Shown: in pieces, positions 34,951 through 43,063 of the stretch
Layout of the letters: the number at the start of each line of letters is the position of its first letter
How positions within the stretch are numbered: position 1 is the first letter of the stretch
Origin: an uncultured Arachnia sp.
Lineage (GTDB): Bacteria > Actinomycetota > Actinomycetes > Propionibacteriales > Propionibacteriaceae
Direction: 5' to 3'
DNA length: 64,000 bases
Assembly: GCA_947493705.1 (NCBI GenBank)
Contig: CANLSH010000002.1
Location: forward strand, 62,001 to 126,000
Position numbers and translations under genes: made by a program
Notes under the pieces: generated by a model
The model's input: the letters and a program-made list of their open reading frames with translations, nothing else
What the model was told of the DNA's origin: nothing
The model's database searches: none

Positions 34951-36887
34951 GCTGCCACGCCGAGCCGCCCACACGGACCGGCGCCGCAACGCTGCGCTAC
35001 GCGCTGGTAGGCAGTCCCAATGCAGGAAAGACCACTCTCTTCAATTCTCTGACGGGCCTGCGCGCCAAGACGGGTAACTACCCCGGCGTCACCGTCGCCC
35101 GCTATGAGGGTGTCCACAGGATCGACGACGACACCCACGTCATGATCGAGGACCTGCCGGGCACCTATTCGCTGGATCCCATCAGCCCGGATGAGCAGGT
35201 GGTGGCCAGCGTCCTGGAGGCAGGAACCAGTGGAGATCAACAGGTGGACGGGCTCGTTGTGCTGCTTGACGCCACCAACCTGCGGCGCTCTCTCGGGCTC
35301 CTCGCCCAGGTCCTCCAGCTCTCGCGCCCGGTCGTTGTGGTGCTGACCTTCACCGACGAACTCGCCCGGCGGGGTGGCTCTGTGGATGTCGAGGCGCTGT
35401 CGCGTGCCATCGGTGTCCGCGTCATTCCTGTGATCGCGGGCGACAAGCGCGGCGTCGCAAGTCTTTCCGAGGCAATGACCGATGTCTCGACGTGGCAACG
35501 CCCCATGGTCCCGCCACCCACTGATCCCGCTGGTGTCTCGGACTGGGCCACGTCTGTACGGGAGACGGCGTCCTTCCGTGCTCCCGGCTCGGACAAACGC
35601 ACCAGCCGTATCGACGGCGTTCTCCTGCACCCCGTATGGGGAACCATCGTTTTCTTCGCCACGATGATGGCCTTCTTCCAGGTGATTTTCACCGTCGCGG
35701 CGCCCATGCAGGACGGCATCGAAACGTTCTTCGCCTGGCTGGGTGGAGTGGCACGGGCCGGTATACCGGTTGCGTGGTTGGCAAGTTTGGTTGCCGATGG
35801 GTTGCTCGCAGGTGTTGGTGGTGTGCTGGTCTTCCTGCCACAGATCGCTTTGCTGTTCCTGCTTGTCTCTCTCCTCGAAGGCAGTGGCTACCTGTCCCGG
35901 GCCGCCTTCCTCATGGACAAGGTGATGGGATGGGCCGGTCTTGAGGGCCGGGCCTTCGTCGCCCTCCTGAGTTCCATGGCCTGTGCCATTCCAGGCATCA
36001 TGGCCACGCGGACGCTGCCCTCAGCCAAGGACCGGATAGCCACCATGATGGGCGCTCCGCTCATGACGTGTTCGGCGCGGTTGCCCGTCTACGTACTCCT
36101 CATTGGCATGCTCGTTCCGTCAGACCTGCGCGTGGGCCCCATCGGTGCCCAGGGTGGAATCATGTTCGGCCTCTATCTGCTGGGCGCGATCTCGGCCATG
36201 ACGTCAGCATGGTTTTTCAAGAAGATCATTGGCCGCTCCAGCGTCGGCCTCCCCTTCTACATGGAGATGCCCTCGTACCGGCTGCCGAGGCTCAAAACGA
36301 TCCTTGTGTCCGTCTGGGACGCGTGCAAGTCCTTCCTGAAGAAGGTCACGAGCATCATCATGCTCACCACCATCATCATGTGGGGGCTCCTGAACTTTCC
36401 GCTGCGCTCCGACGCAGACCTGGCCCAGGCTGGTATTGACACGAGCGACGAGGTGGCGGTGCAGGCCTACATCATCGACAACTCGGTGGCCGCCGGGATT
36501 GGACGCGCCGTGTCCCCGGTCTTTGAGCCGTTGGGATTCGAGTGGCGGATCAATGTCGGGGTGCTTTCCTCGCTGGCCGCCCGTGAGGTATTCGTGTCCA
36601 CGCTCGGCCAGGTGGCCGCAGCGCAGGATCCGGAAGATCCCGTCGCGGCTCTGCAGACCATGACGCACACTGATGGGCCGGACACAGGAGAAAAAGTGTT
36701 CACGCCGTCCACCGTCGCGGCCCTGCTGGTGTTTTTCGTCTATGCCCTCCAGTGCATGTCCACCCTGGGTGTCATGCGCAGGGAAACGGGTACGTGGAAG
36801 TGGCCCGTGATCGCGTTTGTGTACATGGGGGCTCTGGCCTGGGTCATGGCATGGTTCGCGAAACTGGCGGTGGGGGCCATCCTGTGA
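34947..36887 (+). CDS. feoB: Ferrous iron transporter FeoB
   Basis: A 646-residue Fe(II) transporter with a cytosolic G-protein domain and a membrane domain. G1 is GSPNAGKTT (near 22), the G2-containing region reads TGNYPGVTVA, and G3 is DLPGTYSL. The position of G4 (NxxD) is occupied by TFTD (near 133-136), so the base-specificity Asn is replaced by Thr. The membrane part has the two Gate motifs (for example the CAIPGIMATRTLPS segment and SSLAAREVFVSTL). It is shorter than the 770-residue E. coli protein because of a reduced C-terminus. GTG start overlapping feoA; the next gene overlaps its stop. Confidence 0.93.
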   Translation: MSCHAEPPTRTGAATLRYALVGSPNAGKTTLFNSLTGLRAKTGNYPGVTVARYEGVHRIDDDTHVMIEDLPGTYSLDPISPDEQVVASVLEAGTSGDQQVDGLVVLLDATNLRRSLGLLAQVLQLSRPVVVVLTFTDELARRGGSVDVEALSRAIGVRVIPVIAGDKRGVASLSEAMTDVSTWQRPMVPPPTDPAGVSDWATSVRETASFRAPGSDKRTSRIDGVLLHPVWGTIVFFATMMAFFQVIFTVAAPMQDGIETFFAWLGGVARAGIPVAWLASLVADGLLAGVGGVLVFLPQIALLFLLVSLLEGSGYLSRAAFLMDKVMGWAGLEGRAFVALLSSMACAIPGIMATRTLPSAKDRIATMMGAPLMTCSARLPVYVLLIGMLVPSDLRVGPIGAQGGIMFGLYLLGAISAMTSAWFFKKIIGRSSVGLPFYMEMPSYRLPRLKTILVSVWDACKSFLKKVTSIIMLTTIIMWGLLNFPLRSDADLAQAGIDTSDEVAVQAYIIDNSVAAGIGRAVSPVFEPLGFEWRINVGVLSSLAAREVFVSTLGQVAAAQDPEDPVAALQTMTHTDGPDTGEKVFTPSTVAALLVFFVYALQCMSTLGVMRRETGTWKWPVIAFVYMGALAWVMAWFAKLAVGAIL

Positions 36888-37456
36888 GGCGCCCCATCCA
36901 TCCGGAAGCGGTCACCGATGAGCCGCAGGCAATTCGGTGGGTCATTGACACAGCCGGACTCGCTGTCGGTGAGGTGACCCGTGCTGGCGGAACCCTGGGC
37001 CCGTTGATGGAGTACGGCGTCATCACCCGCATGTTTGTGGAGCGTGGTTCTGTCTGGACATGGTTGGCGCCGGAGTATTCATGGACCGATCATGGCCCCC
37101 GCGTCCGGGACGCCGTCGTGGCCGCCATTGATGCAGATGGCTGGGACATCACCGAGGGTTCAGACGATCTCCTCCACCTCATCGCAGACGACGTGGTCCG
37201 TGGACAGTTGTCGTCCTACATCTCCTCCCACGGGGGAGCGATCAGTGTGGTGTCCACCACCGATGCGGCCGTGGTCCTGGACTTCGGGGGTGCCTGCACG
37301 GACTGCCCGGCAGCGGGCAGCACCCTGCACGACCGAGTGGAGACCGCCATTGCTGAGCGATACCCCGGCTTGGGCGAGGTGTCGCGGGCGGCACCGGCGG
37401 ATTCTCCGACTTCTCGTCCCCGGTCCACGCTGCTGCGGCTGATTCCGCGTCGATAG
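36884..37456 (+). CDS. NifU C-terminal-domain protein in the feo operon
   Basis: A 190-residue protein starting GTG within the feoB stop (GTGA). The second half is a NifU-like scaffold domain: LSSYISSHGGAISVV and GACTDCPAAGSTLHDRVE, where the CxxC pair (near 142-145) can hold an Fe-S cluster or iron. The first half (residues 10-90) is typical of actinobacterial NifU-domain proteins and reminiscent of the NfuA N-terminal scaffold part. Translational coupling to FeoB suggests it receives or senses imported iron, perhaps in place of FeoC. This role is inference. Confidence 0.8.
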   Translation: MRRPIHPEAVTDEPQAIRWVIDTAGLAVGEVTRAGGTLGPLMEYGVITRMFVERGSVWTWLAPEYSWTDHGPRVRDAVVAAIDADGWDITEGSDDLLHLIADDVVRGQLSSYISSHGGAISVVSTTDAAVVLDFGGACTDCPAAGSTLHDRVETAIAERYPGLGEVSRAAPADSPTSRPRSTLLRLIPRR

Positions 37457-37531
37457 GGCGGATTGGAGAACGAAAGTCGCGAGTTCCGGGTGCGATCTCG
37501 TGAGAGCGGATTCAGCGGATTCAGCGGGTCC

Positions 37532-38734
37532 TCAGGTTGCGGCCACTCGTTCCTGTGTTCGTGCGGGCGGAACGGTCAGCGCCGCGATTCCTGTGGTGAT
37601 GGGCACCGACAGCACCAGACCGATGGCGCTGGCAAGAGTGCGCACCCCTTCGCTTGCGAACAACTCGATGCCGAAGAGGTCCAGAACCTCCCGGTTGGTG
37701 AAGTAGAGGAGCAACAACACCGTCAGGGCGCTACCGGCATAGGCAAAAACGATCGTGTAGATCGTGGAGGCGATATGATCGCGGCCGATACGCATGGCCG
37801 ACGCGAAGATGCCCATACGACTCATCTCCGGTGCCGCGGCCCGTAGTTCCCAGACGGCCGAGCTCTGTGTGATGGTGACGTCGTTCAGGACGCCGAGGCC
37901 GCCCACGATGATGGCGCTCATCAGGAGTTCCTGGAAGTCGAGGCCGGGAACGAGTTGGGCGAGATCGTATTCCTGCTCGTCGGCGAACCCGGAGAGCCGG
38001 GCCGCCTCGACGGCGAATGCGCCCAGCACCGTCGTCACGCCCAGACCGAGCAAAGTGCCCGCCAGTGCCGTTGAGGTACGGATGGAGACACCGTGGGCCA
38101 CATAGAGCACCACAAACATGATGGCCGTGGATCCCGCCAGTGCCACTGCCATGCCAGGCTTGCCTGTGATCAGCGCCGGCAACATGAACCCCAGTAATAC
38201 GAAGCCAGCGAATCCGAGCCCGATGAGCGCGAAGAGACCGCGCCATCGAGCCACGGCCAGCACGCAGATCACGAAGAGTGCAGCAAGCACGATGAGAGTC
38301 GGCAACCGGTTGGTGCCGGAGTAGGAGAAAATGGGCCCCTGCTCAGTGGGGATGCGGGCAATCTCGATGGAGTCGCCGACGCGCAACCCCGCCTGTGCCT
38401 GAGGCCCCTGCAACTCCACCTCCACAAGCTGTCCGCTCTCCTCCCCGGTGCGCAACTCGGAGATGGCTGTCTGACAGGGCAAGCTTGAAACGGCGTCCTG
38501 CTGCGAGGCGCACTCGTCGACGATCTCTTCGATGGTGGCGTCTTCGTAGATGACGCCCGGGGCGTCGAACTGTACATCGACGGCGTCGGCCAGCACCCCG
38601 CTGTCTGGCCAGAGCCAGATCAGTCCTGCCACGGACAGGAGTCCCAGGATGGCAACGAAAGTGATGAGCGCATTGCGAGCTCGAGTGCCCACTTCGACGG
38701 TTGCATGTGCGGCGTGAGAATGACCATGGCCCAT
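37532..38734 (-). CDS. YibE/F-like multipass membrane protein
   Basis: A 400-residue membrane protein of the YibE/F family. The N-terminus is His-rich (MGHGHSHAAHA), one helix follows, then an extracytoplasmic domain of about 100 residues containing two cysteines (ECASQ, LPCQT), then seven or so helices including IVGGLGVLNDVTITQSSAVWEL, the family-specific stretch. The role is unknown; relatives are putative transporters. It is convergent with the feo operon and divergent from the rhomboid gene. Downstream, ATTCAGCGG is repeated twice in tandem near 37510. Confidence 0.85.
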   Translation of the reverse strand: MGHGHSHAAHATVEVGTRARNALITFVAILGLLSVAGLIWLWPDSGVLADAVDVQFDAPGVIYEDATIEEIVDECASQQDAVSSLPCQTAISELRTGEESGQLVEVELQGPQAQAGLRVGDSIEIARIPTEQGPIFSYSGTNRLPTLIVLAALFVICVLAVARWRGLFALIGLGFAGFVLLGFMLPALITGKPGMAVALAGSTAIMFVVLYVAHGVSIRTSTALAGTLLGLGVTTVLGAFAVEAARLSGFADEQEYDLAQLVPGLDFQELLMSAIIVGGLGVLNDVTITQSSAVWELRAAAPEMSRMGIFASAMRIGRDHIASTIYTIVFAYAGSALTVLLLLYFTNREVLDLFGIELFASEGVRTLASAIGLVLSVPITTGIAALTVPPARTQERVAAT

Positions 38735-38772
38735 GCGCCATCACACTAGTGGGCGGCGGTACCCTTGCGCGC

Positions 38773-39690
38773 ATGGCTGAACCCGAGACGTCTCCCGTGT
38801 GTTATCGGCACCCGGATCGCCCCACCCGAATCTCCTGTCAGCGGTGCAACCGCCCCATCTGCCCGGAATGCATGAATCCCTCGGCCGTCGGGTTCCAGTG
38901 CCCCGACTGCGTGGCCCAGGGCAGGCGTGAGACCCGGCAGGGACAGTTGCCCTACGGCGGCCGGCCCAGCCGGGATTCCCGCACAACGACGTTTGTCCTC
39001 ATGGGCATCAATGTCGCGGTGTGGGGGGCTGTTCTGTTGACCGGCGGTGCCTTTGGGAGGCTGTTCAATCTCCTGGCCCTGACGCCCATGGGCCGATGTG
39101 ATGCCACCGATGGCCGCGGCTTCTACCCCGTCGATGAAGCGGGGTGCGTGGGGGCTGGGGTCGAATGGGCGGACGGTGTCGCCACTGGCGCGTGGTGGCA
39201 GCTCCTGACAAGTGCCTTCACGCATTCCGAGGTGGTGCACATTGCCTTCAACATGTTCGCCCTCTATATTCTTGGCCCGCAGTTGGAGCGTCTACTCGGA
39301 CGAGCACGATTCCTGGCCCTCTACCTCATCTCCGCCCTGGTCGCCTCCGCCTTCGTCATGCTGTTCTCCGGGCCATTCGTCGCGACGGTGGGCGCATCAG
39401 GAGCGATCTTTGGCATGCTGGGCGCCTTCCTTCTCGTGGCGCGCAAGCACGGAGGGAATGTGCGACAGATTCTCATTCTCCTGGGCGCGAACGTCGTGAT
39501 CACAGTGGTGGGTTCCTCCTTCATATCCTGGCAGGGGCATCTGGGCGGGTTGCTCGGTGGGCTTGCGGTGACCGCAGCGCTGATCCATCTCCCGCGCCCG
39601 TACCGCAAGCCCTGGCAGTGGGTGCTGGTGGGTGTCATCGGCGTGCTGGCACTGGTCGCGGCGGTCGTCAAAGGCGCTCAGCTGAGCTGA
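38773..39690 (+). CDS. Rhomboid intramembrane serine protease with N-terminal zinc ribbon
   Basis: A 305-residue rhomboid protease cleaving within transmembrane segments. Residues 9-47 form a double zinc knuckle (CYRH, CQRC, CPEC, CPDC), the B-box-like N-terminus common in actinobacterial rhomboids. The active-site Ser is in GASGAIFG (near 216), the catalytic His in WQGHLGGLLGG, and the HxxFN motif in VHIAFNMFAL. A conserved loop with two cysteines (GRCDATDG...GCVGAG) lies before helix 2. The ATG at 38773 has no clear Shine-Dalgarno. A perfect palindrome follows the gene. Confidence 0.9.
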   Translation: MAEPETSPVCYRHPDRPTRISCQRCNRPICPECMNPSAVGFQCPDCVAQGRRETRQGQLPYGGRPSRDSRTTTFVLMGINVAVWGAVLLTGGAFGRLFNLLALTPMGRCDATDGRGFYPVDEAGCVGAGVEWADGVATGAWWQLLTSAFTHSEVVHIAFNMFALYILGPQLERLLGRARFLALYLISALVASAFVMLFSGPFVATVGASGAIFGMLGAFLLVARKHGGNVRQILILLGANVVITVVGSSFISWQGHLGGLLGGLAVTAALIHLPRPYRKPWQWVLVGVIGVLALVAAVVKGAQLS

Positions 39691-39722
39691 AACCAAGAAA
39701 ACCAGCACCTCAGACTGACGAG

Positions 39723-39741
39723 GGGGGTCACATTGACCCCC
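39723..39741 (+). promoter_or_regulatory. 19-bp perfect palindrome between rhomboid and M23 peptidase genes
   Basis: GGGGGTCA-CAT-TGACCCCC has 8-bp perfect arms. It lies 33 bp after the rhomboid stop and 91 bp before the peptidase start. With no T-run directly behind it, an operator is as likely as a terminator. A second small inverted repeat (AAACC-CCTA-GGTTT, about 39765) and a T-rich run follow, and these could serve as a terminator or as AT-rich promoter DNA. Confidence 0.5.
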
Positions 39742-39831
39742 ATAGGCCTGAATATTTCTCAGAAACCCCTAGGTTTTGTTGCTTTTTTGGCTTATTGTCT
39801 TCCTTGTCGCCACACGGACAAGGGAGATCGA

Positions 39832-40956
39832 GTGCGGATTCTGAGAATTCTGGGGGCCGCCATGGCGGCTGCCATGGTGGTATCCCTCGCGGGATTCGTG
39901 CCACAGGCCAATGCGGCAGCCCTACCGAGCTTCCGGATGGCGCTGCCCGTCCAGTGGGGCGCCACCGTGCAGGCTGGCGGTACGCATACGTTCGCGAGTG
40001 GCGTGCGTAGTTCCATTGATCTTGGTGCCTCGCGCAACGTCAGCGTCCCCATCGTCGCGGCCGCTGATGGCGTCGTGCGCGTCGGCGCAGCGAATGGCTA
40101 CTCCCGCTGCTACGTCACGATCACCCATGCTGATGGTTGGCAGACTTTGTACTACCACCTGAAGGGAATCCCTTCGGGTCTGCGCAACGGGAGCCGTGTG
40201 GTGGCCGGTCAAAAGATTGGCATGACAGGTATGCCCGGGACCGAGACGTGCGGCCGCGGCACCTTCCGTCACGTGCACTTCACTCTGCTCCGCAACAACA
40301 TCGAGCAACCGATCCATGGCTTGTCCCTGGGCGGGTACACCGTCCGAAATGGATCTCGCGCGTATTGCGGGTACTGGACGAGAGATCGGGACGGCGCAGT
40401 GGTCGCCGACGCTCGACGTGCTTGCCTTGCCGTGCCGAAGTTGATGAACAACATCGTCAACCCGTCCACACTTGCCGGCCGCGACCCCGGTGTCAGCCGT
40501 GGGGATGCACGGCCCCGCATCGCTGATCGGGACACCATTTCCGCAGCCAAGCTCTACACCACCGAGGGCCAGCACACGGTGAGCGGCCGCGCATGGCGCA
40601 CCACCTGTGAGCCGTACTCCCAGACACGGCGGTGCCGCACCGAGATCTGGGCCACCACCGTGAAGCGAAACGGTGGAGGTTTTGACAGGCGAGAAGGATG
40701 GGCGTTCAACAACTTGACCTACGTCGCGTCGCCGCGTGCGCTGTGGGCCGGCAATCCGTTGGGGACCAACTCACAGTGGACCGCCAAGGATGGGCGTCGA
40801 TGGAGGACTGAGTGCGACACCGCCAAGACGGGGAAGAACGGCTGCCGCAGCTACACATGGACAACGACAATGTCCGCGGCCGCTAAGTCATCCGGCGGTT
40901 ACAGGTTCACCACCAAGAACGAGTGGGTGTTCAACAACATGGTGCGCTTCTCCTAA
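39832..40956 (+). CDS. Secreted M23-like peptidase with C-terminal two-repeat Cys module
   Basis: A 374-residue exported protein starting GTG with GGGAG six bases upstream. The signal peptide covers about 29 residues (GFVPQANAA). The LytM-like core has SSIDLGA (the HxxxD-region variant), LYYHLKGI and RHVHFTLL (the HxH zinc ligands), with a CYVT/CGRG cysteine pair; a lactonohydrolase-like or peptidoglycan endopeptidase function is likely. The last 125 residues are two tandem repeats with Cys pairs (TTCEPYSQTRRC and TECDTAKTGKNGC), each ending W-x-FNN. They are strongly similar to the end of the PIG-L protein at 22559. It was probably secreted to the cell wall. Confidence 0.83.
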   Translation: MRILRILGAAMAAAMVVSLAGFVPQANAAALPSFRMALPVQWGATVQAGGTHTFASGVRSSIDLGASRNVSVPIVAAADGVVRVGAANGYSRCYVTITHADGWQTLYYHLKGIPSGLRNGSRVVAGQKIGMTGMPGTETCGRGTFRHVHFTLLRNNIEQPIHGLSLGGYTVRNGSRAYCGYWTRDRDGAVVADARRACLAVPKLMNNIVNPSTLAGRDPGVSRGDARPRIADRDTISAAKLYTTEGQHTVSGRAWRTTCEPYSQTRRCRTEIWATTVKRNGGGFDRREGWAFNNLTYVASPRALWAGNPLGTNSQWTAKDGRRWRTECDTAKTGKNGCRSYTWTTTMSAAAKSSGGYRFTTKNEWVFNNMVRFS

Positions 40957-40966
40957 TCTAATCTCC

Positions 40967-42889
40967 TCACGAGAACAACGATGTGATGAGTGGAGCGGCC
41001 GACTGGGAACCGGAGATGCCCTCTTCGACGAACGCTGCCACCGAGACTGTGTCGTTCCAGGCGATCATCCAGCCGTGAGTTTGATAGGCACCCACGGTCC
41101 CGTATTCGGCAGTGCCTGTCTTGGCGCCCTTCATGAGTCCCGCCAGCGATTTGCCTGAGCCCTCGGTGACCACGGCCATCATCATCTGCTGCAGCTGCGT
41201 TGTTTCCTGGGGAGTGAGGGGTTGCGCTGTGGAAAGCGCCTGTTCTCCCGACACGAGCCACGGAATGGTCGTCTTCCCACTTGCGACGCTGGCGGCGACG
41301 GCAGCCATCCCCATGGGCGACATGGTGATCTGGCCCTGGCCGATCATGCTGGCGGCGCGATCAATGGGGCTGTTGTTGGGCTCCACGGTGCCGAAATTTG
41401 ACGTGAAACCGGCGTCATAGTCCGTTCCCACACCGAGACTGCCAGCTGCCGCGTGCAGTTGTTCGGGTGTGACCGCCCCGGCCGCACCAGCGAAAGCCGT
41501 GTTGCACGAATTGGCAAGTGCTTCGGTGAGGGTGATGGAGCCCACCTTGCTGGAGGGGTAGTCGGAATAGTTGGTGAAAGTTTTGCCGGCCACTTCGAGG
41601 CTGGCCGGACACTGCACCGCTGAGGTGGGACCGAGACCCCCGCGCAGCATCGCCAATGAGGACACCACCTTGAAGGTGGAGCCGGGCGCGAACTTGCCGA
41701 ACGTCGCCTGCGGGTAGGTGCCAGCTGCTGGTGAGTTGGCGGCGGCCAGCAGGGCACCGTTGTCATTCTGGATGACAACGAGAGCCGCGAGCCCCGGCTG
41801 GTCTGCCAGCACGGCCTCTGCCTTGAACTGGAGTTCCCTGTCGAGACTGGTCTGCACGGGAACGGGAACGCTCGAGTCCTGCAGGAACAGGTTCTGCTCC
41901 TCGAAGGCTTCCTCAGCGGCGTCGTCGTCCTCGCTCACTCGACCCACGAGGTCCACCCGGACCTCCGGCACCCCCCGAAGTTGGGCCTCATAGCGTGATT
42001 GCAGGCCGCTGAGCCCCACCGTGTCCGAGGCGGACACGTCGGTCTCCGGATCGTCGAGCATTTTCTGGGTGGGGGAGCCGACGATGCCGAGGAGGCTGGT
42101 TGCGAAGGTGTCGCTGACGGGCACCATGGCGGAGGTGGGCAGCACCTGGGCCCCGGTGACCTTTCCGACGTCAGGTGTGATCTCCTCCTGCCGCATTGTC
42201 CTGCCAACGACGAACTGTCGCTTGCCACCGCCAGCCACCTTGGCCTGGAAGGTGGGGGCATCAATTTCCAGGAGCAGGGCAAGCTGCTCAGCGGAGGCCG
42301 CCCATTCGGCTTCAGGAAGCTGAGCCTTGTCGATACCCACCTGGTAGAGCGTCCGCTCCTCCACCAGAGCGAGGCCCTCGTTGTCATTGATGGCTGCCCG
42401 CTTGGGCAGTGTGCGCAGGTGCCGCATCCTGGAGGCGCTGGTCAATGCAGGATGGATGATGGTTGGGCTCCAGGCGATGCGCCACCGTTCATCGACGAGA
42501 TTCAGGGCGGCGTAGCTCTCGTAGGTCCATCCGTTCTCCCCGAGCGGGTACTCCATGCTCAGGTGTGCACGCGCTGAATTCTCCGGCGCGGAATACTCGA
42601 TGCTGTCGACAGTGACGGTGGGAGCGATGCCGTCCATGCCGGCGAAGATGGTCTCGAGTTCTGACTGGGCTGCCGTCTGATCCTTCATGGGAAGTGCGCT
42701 CACGTCCAAGGCCGTGAGCGCCTCCGCGAGACGGGTTACGACGGGGTCTGCGGATGGCATGTCATCAGGTGGTGACGTCGGAGAGGTCGACGGGGACGAT
42801 CCCGCGCCCTCATTGCCACCGCCAGCGGTGCAGCCCGCCGCAAGCACTCCCACGGCCAGTGCTGCAGCGATCCAGCGTCGTGCGTGCAT
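40967..42889 (-). CDS. Penicillin-binding transpeptidase lipoprotein
   Basis: A 640-residue class B PBP-like transpeptidase that cross-links peptidoglycan. The signal ends in a lipobox (LAAGC, Cys20) and a Ser/Thr/Pro linker follows. Residues 50-165 form an NTF2-like domain as in MecA N-termini, then a dimerisation domain. The acyl-enzyme motifs are all present: STFK (near 403), SCN (near 459) and KTGTAEYG (near 590). MecA-type N-domains are associated with low beta-lactam affinity in some proteins, but this cannot be read here. Its stop lies 10 bp from the convergent M23 peptidase stop. Confidence 0.9.
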   Translation of the reverse strand: MHARRWIAAALAVGVLAAGCTAGGGNEGAGSSPSTSPTSPPDDMPSADPVVTRLAEALTALDVSALPMKDQTAAQSELETIFAGMDGIAPTVTVDSIEYSAPENSARAHLSMEYPLGENGWTYESYAALNLVDERWRIAWSPTIIHPALTSASRMRHLRTLPKRAAINDNEGLALVEERTLYQVGIDKAQLPEAEWAASAEQLALLLEIDAPTFQAKVAGGGKRQFVVGRTMRQEEITPDVGKVTGAQVLPTSAMVPVSDTFATSLLGIVGSPTQKMLDDPETDVSASDTVGLSGLQSRYEAQLRGVPEVRVDLVGRVSEDDDAAEEAFEEQNLFLQDSSVPVPVQTSLDRELQFKAEAVLADQPGLAALVVIQNDNGALLAAANSPAAGTYPQATFGKFAPGSTFKVVSSLAMLRGGLGPTSAVQCPASLEVAGKTFTNYSDYPSSKVGSITLTEALANSCNTAFAGAAGAVTPEQLHAAAGSLGVGTDYDAGFTSNFGTVEPNNSPIDRAASMIGQGQITMSPMGMAAVAASVASGKTTIPWLVSGEQALSTAQPLTPQETTQLQQMMMAVVTEGSGKSLAGLMKGAKTGTAEYGTVGAYQTHGWMIAWNDTVSVAAFVEEGISGSQSAAPLITSLFS

Positions 42890-43063
42890 GGCTCCCTGTC
42901 CTTCCGATGACGAGTCTTCCCAGCGACGATGCCGTGCTCGATGCTACCGGTGGCGTCGGAGCGTTCTCACAGCGGTTACGATTGTCGAGGCCTGTTGTAG
43001 TGCAGCGGCGCCCATGGCGCGCGGGCGCGGCCATCGACGATCAGTTTCAAGGAGAGCCCTACC

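Noticed and set aside
42890-43063. Possible manganese (yybP-ykoY) riboswitch before the TerC gene
   Set aside because: The conserved loop sequences and paired helices of that riboswitch could not be found in the 174-bp leader.
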